Origin: Nitrospirota bacterium
Lineage (GTDB): Bacteria; Nitrospirota; Thermodesulfovibrionia; Thermodesulfovibrionales; Magnetobacteriaceae
Direction: 5' to 3'
NCBI GenBank assembly: GCA_015233485.1
Contig: JADFXO010000189.1
Coordinates: 1 to 7,479, forward strand
Length of the DNA: 7,479 bases
Under the pieces are notes generated by a model. That model had not been told where the DNA came from. It was given only the letters and a program-made list of their open reading frames with translations, and searched no databases. Of this stretch, positions 1-5,193 are shown in pieces (position 1 is the first letter of the stretch; each line of letters starts with the position of its first letter). The translations under genes were made by a program, and so were the position numbers.

Positions 1-85
1 AAAAACTCATAAACATATCAGGGGCACCTGCGGCTTGCCCGGACAGCGGCGCCGAACCAATTGCCCATGCCAGATTCTCAAACAT
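1..85 (-). CDS. yajC: Probable preprotein translocase subunit YajC, N-terminal fragment (runs off the left edge)
   Basis: Reading leftward from the ATG at 85-83 gives 28 codons with no stop before the window edge: MFENLAWAIGSAPLSGQAAG, then APDMFMSF. A short N-terminus with 'LAWAIG', a Gly/Ala/Gln-rich stretch and then the beginning of a hydrophobic 'MFMSF' segment is the usual opening of YajC, the small single-pass membrane protein that associates with SecDF and the SecYEG translocon. A strong ribosome binding site, GGAGG, lies at 95-99, nine bases before the ATG, and a good promoter lies further upstream (123-152). The conserved transmembrane helix and the following basic cytoplasmic part, which would prove the call, are outside the window. 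secD and secF would be expected next on this strand. Seen: start, ribosome site, open frame. Inferred: the family, from a short composition-like match. Confidence 0.6.
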   Translation of the reverse strand, partial: MFENLAWAIGSAPLSGQAAGAPDMFMSF

Positions 86-122
86 TAGTCAATACCTCCA
101 AATTTTTTTATAGATAATCGGT

Positions 123-152
123 ATAATAACCTTTGCACGATTATTATATCAA
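123..152 (-). promoter_or_regulatory. Predicted sigma70-type promoter for the leftward yajC-like gene
   Basis: On the minus strand TTGATA (147-152, 5 of 6 to the -35 consensus) is followed by 18 bases and TATTAT (123-128, 5 of 6 to the -10 consensus). Transcription would begin near 115 and give a leader of about 30 bases carrying the GGAGG site. The region is strongly AT-rich. The plus strand also reads a perfect TATAAT at 122-127, but no -35 box is seen at the right distance for it. Confidence 0.5.
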
Positions 153-222
153 GGTATTTTTGCCAGAATTATGCAGGGCAGGGCAAATTGGCCGTTTAGT
201 TGTAAAATATGTGGCTGCTCTG

Positions 223-252
223 TTCACATAAATCATACCAATGTGATATACT
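223..252 (+). promoter_or_regulatory. Predicted promoter of the response regulator gene
   Basis: TTCACA (223-228, 5 of 6 to TTGACA) is separated by 18 bases from TATACT (247-252, 5 of 6 to TATAAT). The start point would be near 259, leaving a leader of about 50 bases before the GTG at 309. It is the best-spaced pair in the 223-bp divergent region on this strand. The call is by eye only. Confidence 0.4.
224..246 (+). promoter_or_regulatory. Operator-like inverted repeat inside the promoter
   Basis: TCACAT (224-229) and ATGTGA (241-246) are perfect reverse complements separated by 11 bases. The arms fall between and partly on the predicted -35 and -10 boxes, exactly where a dimeric repressor would block RNA polymerase. 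The half-site resembles part of a CRP/FNR-type site, but the orientation (TCACA first, TGTGA second) is the reverse of the CRP consensus, so no regulator is assigned. Confidence 0.35.
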
Positions 253-308
253 TCAGTGGAGGCAAGCGGGGCAAGTGATTATAGCCAGATTATCAGGAGG
301 TTGCAACC

Positions 309-1388
309 GTGTATAAAATACTTGTAGTCAATGACGACGAGCCGGTAAGGAGACTTCTTAGGCTGCAGCTCAGACAAATAGATTGCGAAGTGACCACGTC
401 AACCGGTGCCGCGGCAATAAGCACTTCCATTAAATTTATCCCTGACATGGTGCTTCTTGATATTGAAATGCCGGAAGTAAACGGCTTTGAGGTTTTGAGG
501 GAACTTCGCTCTTATAACGAATTTAAGGATACCCCCGTGATAATGCTATCATCCAGCGCCGACGAGACAACCATCATGAACGCATTTAAAGGCGGGGTCA
601 ACGACTACATCTTAAAGCCCTTCAACACAAGTGTGCTGTTTGGCAAAATTATCGCATGGCAAGACGCCGGGATAGAAACTCAATGGACAGTGCTCTCGCA
701 CGAACAAGAGAAGGTGCTTCGTTTATTGAAAGTAATGATGGACGAGGCATTTGAAAATACCAGAAGATCGACCCCTCTGTCTGCCGCGGCGATTAGAAAC
801 GCGTGTGAAATATTATATCTGACGATAGAAACCGAAGGTGCCGGGGCCATTGTTAGGGCCGTCGCGGGATATAACACTACGGTGTTTCTGCATTCGCTCC
901 TGATGTGTGTATATATCATGTTGTTTACCATATATAAAGGATACGCCAAAGACGATGTCATCGATATGGCCATGGGGGGACTTCTCCACGATATCGGGAG
1001 TGTTAAGGTACCAAATAATGTCCTCTTCAAGCCCGGAAAGCTCGACATTACCGAATACAAAGATACCGTATTGCACGTACAATACGGCACCGAAATCATG
1101 GACAAAACACAGGGTCTGCCTCAGGTGGTAAAAAATATCTGCCGCTACCATCATGAAAGGATGGATGGAAGCGGTTACGAGGGCATGAAGGCAGAGAAAA
1201 TATGCACGGAGGCGCGCCTTGCAGCCATCGTTGAGACATACTGCGCCGTCACGGGAAAAAAGCTGAACAGCGAATCAAAGACCTCGGCAGATGCCCTCTC
1301 CTATATGATGTCCTTACGTGGCCAACTCGACCCCAAACTACTTGAGGACTTCAAAGAAGCCGTTTTGAATAACTTCAAAGTCAATTGA
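309..1388 (+). CDS. Response regulator: receiver domain fused to a degenerate HD-GYP domain
   Basis: This is a 359-residue RpfG-like two-component output protein. The start is GTG at 309, set by a perfect AGGAGG at 295-300 eight bases upstream. Residues 1-120 form a receiver with all expected residues: acidic pocket D9-D10, phosphoacceptor D51 in 'LLDIEMP', S81 and K103 in 'LKPF'. After a helical linker, residues about 185-350 match the HD-GYP fold: first metal histidine H195, H227-D228 ('LLHDIG'), H256, and H281-H282 followed by 'ERMDGSGY'. Family members normally hydrolyse cyclic di-GMP. Here several hallmarks differ: 'HDIGK' is 'HDIGS' (S231), 'GYP' is 'GYE', and the usual 'DVYDALT' is 'ETYCAVT' (E309, C312). 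The glutamate that provides a third metal site in some members is T191. Activity may be lost or altered. It converges on the membrane protein gene, 12 bases apart. Domain calls are firm; the biochemical consequence is inference. Confidence 0.9.
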   Translation: MYKILVVNDDEPVRRLLRLQLRQIDCEVTTSTGAAAISTSIKFIPDMVLLDIEMPEVNGFEVLRELRSYNEFKDTPVIMLSSSADETTIMNAFKGGVNDYILKPFNTSVLFGKIIAWQDAGIETQWTVLSHEQEKVLRLLKVMMDEAFENTRRSTPLSAAAIRNACEILYLTIETEGAGAIVRAVAGYNTTVFLHSLLMCVYIMLFTIYKGYAKDDVIDMAMGGLLHDIGSVKVPNNVLFKPGKLDITEYKDTVLHVQYGTEIMDKTQGLPQVVKNICRYHHERMDGSGYEGMKAEKICTEARLAAIVETYCAVTGKKLNSESKTSADALSYMMSLRGQLDPKLLEDFKEAVLNNFKVN

Positions 1389-1404
1389 ATAATTTCAAAA
1401 TCAA
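1365..1404. repeat. 20-bp tandem duplication at the convergent gene junction
   Basis: Two adjacent 20-base units, 1365-1384 and 1385-1404, match at 18 of 20 positions; the first reads TTGAATAACTTCAAAGTCAA. The first copy encodes the last residues of the HD-GYP protein, and the TGA stop (1386-1388) lies in the second copy. The second copy also contains the stop of the opposing membrane protein gene (1401-1403). Each unit holds a small dyad (TTGAA, four bases, TTCAA), so two weak AT-rich hairpins could form. There is no GC-rich stem with a T-run, so an intrinsic terminator is not supported. Confidence 0.75.
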
Positions 1405-3653
1405 CAAGAGCTGATTGCCAATGTCTTTTTAGCAAGCAGAGCCGTCCCGCCAAACATCACACACAGCATTACTATATCGTTAATATAATATATCTCATCA
1501 AGCCGCTTATCCATAGAAAACCACACGGGGGCAATAAGCATTATCAAGACTTCAATCCCCCGCAGCGACAATACTATGGACTGTCCCCTCGTAATAACCA
1601 ACGGCCTCCACGCCCATACCATAAACAATAACACACTCATAACCCATACGTGAAGCCCCTCCGGCATCAAACCAGTTACATTAAACCCCCAATACACGGC
1701 AAAGGCAAAGAAGGGAACCGCTGCCACCGCCGTAAACACAATCGGATGCACCCGCGCGCCGTCATATGTCTTTTTTATAAATAATGCGGCCGCCACCAGT
1801 CCAAAACCAAACGGCACCGTATTCCAATACTGAAAGCAAAAAGGAATAATATTGGGCACCCGCCCATACAAAGAGTTGACCTCTTGTACGCCGCCCGTAT
1901 GAATATACAGATAAAGGGGAACAACCGTATTGGCTAACGACTGAAGACGTGAAGTAAACCATGCCAAAGGCCCGGCGCCCAGCTTTTCATTGGACATCAA
2001 TATATACTGAAGAAAAAACGCCTGACGGTCAGAATCCACATTAACTACTTCCCAGAAAAAAAGAAATATCCCGCAGGTTATGACGATAATGCCTCCATCA
2101 AGCAACATCTTTTTATATTTCACGAAAAATAAATCCCTGAGCGAACCGTTCGCCTCCACCGCTATCAAAACGAACAGGATAACGGGAAGTGAAAAGAGCG
2201 CCATAGGATGAAACAAATACCCCAAGCCAAGAAAAAGGCCGGACAGCCGCGGGCGCTTAACAAGCACTGTATATAAGGCAGCCATAACAAGGCCTGCCGC
2301 CGCAAGTTTAGGCCATGAATAATAGACCTCGTGAATAAAAAACGGCGTCAGGACAGTCAGTAAGACACAAAAATACCCTGCCCTTTCGTCAGCAAGCGCG
2401 GAAGCTACACTAAACATGGCCAACAGACACGCCGCCGACAACACTATCATAGCAATCCGATATACGGCAAACCCCTCGTTGTCAAAAGGCACCCATGCCT
2501 GTGAAGGCATTCCAGGCGGAGGCATACCACCGGCTAAAAACACCAGAGAGGCCGCCGTAAGCCCGCCCATAGGCGTGCGCGACGAAAACGACCACGGGTA
2601 GAAATATTTACTGCCCGCCCTGCTATACGGGTCTAGTCCATTGCCCGCTAACTGCACCACATGGTATTGAATCCTGCTGTCAGGACGCCCCCCGGCATCC
2701 AGTGTCCTTGATATGGTGCATCCATACATCTCCTCAAACGGCCCGACAGAATAACTCCCCTTTGCCGCCGCTATTAATACGACGATAAATACAACGCCGA
2801 TGACCTTCCACTCCGCATTTGAGACCAACTCCGTGGCACTCCTTATACTCAGGACAAAAAAACAGAAAACCAGGCTTGTCAGGCTGAACGCAGCCGAAAT
2901 AAACTGTGGATTTATCCTCAGAGCCTCCTTCCAGCATGTCAGGCCGCATATGGCCAAAATCAGCACCCCCGGCACGGCTATAAACGCCGCCGCCCTAAAA
3001 ATGGAAGCCTGCTTCAAAAATGTCCTGAGGGCAAGCCCCGGCCCCAGTATCAACGTCACAGCGGCAAACACGGAAAGTACAATCCGCAGGACAGACATCA
3101 AATCGCCGGTTTTCCCCGTAATAATGAACGGCTCCGACACTGCAAACCATGTATTTGCACTGCCGGGCGCGCTCTGTTTTGCCACTATGCGGACCTTATA
3201 TGGGCCACGCTCCCGGTTCAGATATATTTTTCTCATGGCCATGACATTTCGTGAATTTACCTTATCTGTTAAATCAAACCTTTTTTGCATACTGCTTTTC
3301 GACTGAACCTCGACCTGCACGGCATTGCCATCCAAAAAAGGAAACCCGCCAGTCATAATGTAAAAATCACCGCGCGCAACGTACCAACGAGAAAATTGCT
3401 CTTGTGCCTGGCCCCCAATAAACGAATATACCCTCAAATTGTCGGGCATGCCGACGCGCTTCTCTGCAACATACATTGGAGGCGGAAAGGGCGCCGTGTC
3501 TTTGGAGTTTGCCGAATCGGCCTCCATCAGTGTTGAATAGCTAAAACCAGAATTAAAACGTGAAACCGGTATCGCCATGCTGATTCCTATATGTATCAAA
3601 GTGATAACTATAAATACATACAGCGCCGCTTTAATAGCACTGCCGTCTTTCAT
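1401..3653 (-). CDS. Large polytopic membrane protein, possibly a GT-C-type glycosyltransferase
   Basis: This 750-residue integral membrane protein is not recognised as a named family. The ATG at 3653-3651 is preceded by GAGGA (3661-3665) seven bases away. One hydrophobic helix (about 10-28) is followed by a soluble region (about 30-183) with beta-rich patches, probably periplasmic. Then come roughly 12-15 hydrophobic segments, at about 188-209, 218-240, 252-270, 283-297, 396-419, 425-441, 449-464, 472-497, 519-536, 612-626, 637-655, 668-681, 700-713 and 726-740. The loop at about 302-360 carries acidic residues and 'DSRIQYHVVQLAGNGLDP', followed by 'YPWSFSSRTPMGG'. That is the style of the catalytic loop of lipid-linked-sugar GT-C enzymes, and 'YYSWPKL' and 'GYLFHP' also fit such proteins. 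A weak -10-like TACAAT lies at 3691-3686 with no good -35. Seen: topology and start. Inferred: glycosyltransferase role. A different polytopic envelope protein is quite possible. Confidence 0.85.
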   Translation of the reverse strand: MKDGSAIKAALYVFIVITLIHIGISMAIPVSRFNSGFSYSTLMEADSANSKDTAPFPPPMYVAEKRVGMPDNLRVYSFIGGQAQEQFSRWYVARGDFYIMTGGFPFLDGNAVQVEVQSKSSMQKRFDLTDKVNSRNVMAMRKIYLNRERGPYKVRIVAKQSAPGSANTWFAVSEPFIITGKTGDLMSVLRIVLSVFAAVTLILGPGLALRTFLKQASIFRAAAFIAVPGVLILAICGLTCWKEALRINPQFISAAFSLTSLVFCFFVLSIRSATELVSNAEWKVIGVVFIVVLIAAAKGSYSVGPFEEMYGCTISRTLDAGGRPDSRIQYHVVQLAGNGLDPYSRAGSKYFYPWSFSSRTPMGGLTAASLVFLAGGMPPPGMPSQAWVPFDNEGFAVYRIAMIVLSAACLLAMFSVASALADERAGYFCVLLTVLTPFFIHEVYYSWPKLAAAGLVMAALYTVLVKRPRLSGLFLGLGYLFHPMALFSLPVILFVLIAVEANGSLRDLFFVKYKKMLLDGGIIVITCGIFLFFWEVVNVDSDRQAFFLQYILMSNEKLGAGPLAWFTSRLQSLANTVVPLYLYIHTGGVQEVNSLYGRVPNIIPFCFQYWNTVPFGFGLVAAALFIKKTYDGARVHPIVFTAVAAVPFFAFAVYWGFNVTGLMPEGLHVWVMSVLLFMVWAWRPLVITRGQSIVLSLRGIEVLIMLIAPVWFSMDKRLDEIYYINDIVMLCVMFGGTALLAKKTLAISSC

Positions 3654-3733
3654 TCACTCGTCCTCACTGGCATTTTGTGTGCCTTATTGTACACTAAAAG
3701 AACGGGCTTATTTAATATTTTATCGTGCTGTCT

Positions 3734-3767
3734 TTTTTTCTTGCATTAATTTTTTTCTTGCATTAAT
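3734..3767. repeat. Perfect 17-bp tandem repeat with T-tracts
   Basis: TTTTTTCTTGCATTAAT occurs twice, head to tail, at 3734-3750 and 3751-3767 without mismatch. Each copy contributes a T-tract and a TTGCAT. The second TTGCAT doubles as the -35 box of the predicted rightward promoter. Read on the other strand the unit gives A-tracts 17 bases apart upstream of the membrane protein gene, which could bend DNA or act like an UP element. Confidence 0.85.
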
Positions 3768-3786
3768 AATAAAACTTTGATACACT
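3758..3786 (+). promoter_or_regulatory. Predicted promoter for the stand-alone receiver gene
   Basis: TTGCAT (3758-3763, only the TTG conserved) is spaced 17 bases from TACACT (3781-3786, 4 of 6), which has an extended -10 TG at 3778-3779. The weak -35 would be tolerated because of the extended -10. Transcription would start near 3793 and give a leader of about 120 bases containing two further short repeats. Confidence 0.35.
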
Positions 3787-3822
3787 ATTTCCGGCGGTAG
3801 TGCATCGGCGATGACGCACCAA

Positions 3823-3846
3823 GGGCGGTTTACGCGGGGCGGTTTA
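3823..3846. repeat. 14-bp-period direct repeat in the receiver gene leader
   Basis: GGGCGGTTTA occurs at 3823-3832 and again at 3837-3846, a spacing of 14 bases. Both lie downstream of the predicted start point and upstream of the TTG start codon. It may be a simple duplication or a pair of binding sites. Confidence 0.5.
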
Positions 3847-3869
3847 ATTAATGATGTAGCGGCTTTGGC

Positions 3870-3902
3870 TGAGTTACGTGTATCGTTGAGTTACTTGTAC
3901 CG
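3870..3902. repeat. 17-bp-period imperfect direct repeat next to the ribosome binding site
   Basis: TGAGTTACGTGTATCG (3870-3885) and TGAGTTACTTGTACCG (3887-3902) match at 14 of 16 positions. The second copy abuts the GGGGAGAG ribosome binding site of the receiver gene (3902-3909), so a factor binding the repeats in RNA or DNA could affect expression. No regulator is known for the motif. Confidence 0.6.
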
Positions 3903-3913
3903 GGGAGAGTATT

Positions 3914-4366
3914 TTGGGAAGTTGTGATTTAATAGGAACAGCGGGGTTCGCGTCCCGAGGGAACATACTTTTCATGGACGATGACGGCGATATAAGGGAT
4001 GTTACTTCTGAGCTTCTCCAACAGTTCGGGTTTGTGGTCGCGCTGGCTTCCGAAGGTTCTCAGGCAATCTCTATTTATGAGAAATCGATTGCCGACAACG
4101 CCGTCTTCGATGTTGTTATACTTGACCTGGTTGTCCCCGGCGGACTGGGGGCAAAAGACACCATTGCCAGGTTACATAAATTAAATCCATCGGTCAAGGC
4201 GCTTGTTGCCAGCGGGTATTCAAACGACTACATACTTGACAACTACAAGGAATTCGGATTCTGCGGCACCCTGGCAAAACCATACAATTTCGACAAATTA
4301 CTGGACACTATTACCACATTAATCGCCCAGGAAGGCCGCACGCCCTCTTTAAGTCACCCTGAATAA
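3914..4366 (+). CDS. Stand-alone receiver-domain protein (hybrid-kinase-type receiver)
   Basis: A 150-residue protein consisting of about 16 non-conserved residues and one CheY-like receiver. The acidic pocket is D22-D23 ('LFMDDDGDIRD'), the phosphoacceptor is D71 in 'DVVILDLVVPGGLGAKD', the switch serine is S100 in 'ASGYSND', and the lysine is K122 in 'LAKPY'. The 'PGGLGAKD', 'SGYSND' and 'FGFCGTLAKPY' wording is characteristic of the C-terminal receiver of PAS-containing hybrid histidine kinases rather than of CheY or DNA-binding regulators. It may have come from such a kinase, or may serve as a phosphate shuttle or sink. There is no output domain. The start is TTG at 3914 behind GGGGAGAG (3902-3909). 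An in-frame stop at 3887 excludes a longer upstream kinase in this frame, and no later ATG leaves the first strand intact. A partner kinase is not in the window. Confidence 0.85.
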   Translation: MGSCDLIGTAGFASRGNILFMDDDGDIRDVTSELLQQFGFVVALASEGSQAISIYEKSIADNAVFDVVILDLVVPGGLGAKDTIARLHKLNPSVKALVASGYSNDYILDNYKEFGFCGTLAKPYNFDKLLDTITTLIAQEGRTPSLSHPE

Positions 4367-4370
4367 ATAT

Positions 4371-4404
4371 TGTTATAGTATTTTAGGTGGGAATGTTATA
4401 GAAT
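4371..4404. repeat. Short direct repeat flanking the ribosome binding site before the phospholipase-like gene
   Basis: TGTTATAGTAT (4371-4381) recurs as TGTTATAGAAT (4394-4404), 10 of 11 bases, 23 bases apart. AGGTGG (4385-4390) lies between the copies. The 47-base gap between the receiver stop and the next ATG contains nothing else recognisable and no terminator, so read-through from the receiver gene into the phospholipase-like gene is likely. Confidence 0.35.
4393..4401 (+). other. Minimal ORF ATG-TTA-TAG just upstream of, and in frame with, the phospholipase-like gene
   Basis: An ATG at 4393 is followed two codons later by TAG (4399-4401), in the same frame as the gene starting at 4414. 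AGGTGG at 4385-4390 is close upstream, though only two bases away. If ribosomes initiate here they would terminate 12 bases before the main ATG, an arrangement suited to re-initiation. It may equally be chance or the remnant of an older start disrupted by the TAG. Confidence 0.2.
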
Positions 4405-4413
4405 ATAAGAAGG

Positions 4414-5190
4414 ATGCTGCTGTTTACTTTTCTCGTGCTGGGATTTATAGCGATACCAACGGCGGGTTACGCGTGGGGGCCTCTGACCCATATGTATCTG
4501 GGAAGCGAGGTGTTGTCCCTGCCGTATCTCCTTCCTCCGGCCATATATGTAATTATAAAGAAATTCAAAGAAGATTTCCTCTATGGAAACATAATAGCAG
4601 ACATTGTCCTCGGTAAAAAGTATCTTCCTCAAAACGGGAGTTCCCACACATGGGAATTCGGCTTCGCCCTTTTAGACAACGCCCGTAATGCCCAGCAGAA
4701 GGCCTTCAGCTACGGCTACCTCTGCCACCTCGCCGCCGATACGGTCTCACACGAAATCCTCACAAAAGAAAAAAAGAACATAGAGCACACAATATACGAA
4801 CTTAAGGCCGACAGTCTTATAAACAAAAAATACTGGCTGCGTGCAGTAGCAATCAAACGAAGCGTCCAGAAACGCAACGACAAATTCCTCGAGAATTCCA
4901 TATGCAATACTTTTTTCTCATATAAGGCCAATAAAACAATCTTTAAAAGCCTAGTCTATATGTCATTGTTTACATCAATGTCTTTTGTCAACCTGTTTGA
5001 GAAATCGTTCTTTTTGAGTTGCAGCCCCCCCACTGAGGCCATTAAGGAACTTACTGACACATCATTAAAACGTATCGTTGACGTCATAACAAACGGGCGC
5101 AGCTCTTCGGTTACGAAATGCAGGCCGGCGGGTGAAATAGTGCACGGCTCAATTTATAAAAGACTCTTTCTGCATGATCCCCGTAACTAA
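4414..5190 (+). CDS. Secreted zinc-dependent phospholipase C-like protein
   Basis: A 258-residue protein with a signal-like hydrophobic start (residues 2-18) and a likely cleavage after 'AGYA' (A20), exposing W21. Then come the ordered metal residues of the zinc-dependent phospholipase C fold (Zn_dep_PLPC family): W21 and H26 ('WGPLTHMYLG'), D63 ('YGNIIADIVLG'), H78 ('HTWEFG'), and H105, D109 and H113-E114 ('YGYLCHLAADTVSHE'). In Bacillus cereus PLC the mature N-terminal tryptophan is itself a zinc ligand, which fits the cleavage site. Bacterial relatives may act on phospholipids; the substrate here is unknown. Residues about 150-258 show no motif I recognise. The start is problematic: AAGAAGG abuts the ATG with no spacer, and the signal peptide lacks basic residues. 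A start at the in-frame ATA at 4405 would add 'MRR' and cure both defects, but ATA starts are very rare. moeA follows after 3 bases. Confidence 0.8.
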   Translation: MLLFTFLVLGFIAIPTAGYAWGPLTHMYLGSEVLSLPYLLPPAIYVIIKKFKEDFLYGNIIADIVLGKKYLPQNGSSHTWEFGFALLDNARNAQQKAFSYGYLCHLAADTVSHEILTKEKKNIEHTIYELKADSLINKKYWLRAVAIKRSVQKRNDKFLENSICNTFFSYKANKTIFKSLVYMSLFTSMSFVNLFEKSFFLSCSPPTEAIKELTDTSLKRIVDVITNGRSSSVTKCRPAGEIVHGSIYKRLFLHDPRN

Positions 5191-5193
5191 ATT

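Noticed and set aside
680..1154. Two overlapping minus-strand frames of 141 and 113 codons inside the HD-GYP gene
   Set aside because: They lie opposite a well-supported gene, have no ribosome site or recognisable motif, and their composition is that of antisense shadows.
1380..1404. Intrinsic bidirectional terminator between the convergent genes
   Set aside because: Only five- to six-pair AT-rich stems occur, with no GC-rich stem followed by a T-run on either strand.
2800..3536. Plus-strand frames of 168 and 83 codons inside the membrane protein gene
   Set aside because: The opposite strand encodes a continuous hydrophobic protein; these frames show no domain or start signal.
3734..3902. 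CRISPR-like array
   Set aside because: The repeats differ from each other in sequence, are only 10-17 bp and have no spacers.
3781..3913. Possible cyclic di-GMP riboswitch in the receiver leader
   Set aside because: The region is G-rich and can form a small GTGC/GCAC hairpin (3800-3819), but the conserved GEMM core motifs and two-stem layout are not present.
3841..3913. Upstream remainder of a hybrid kinase fused to the receiver
   Set aside because: Reading upstream in frame meets stops at 3887 and earlier, and the intervening residues show no kinase motif.
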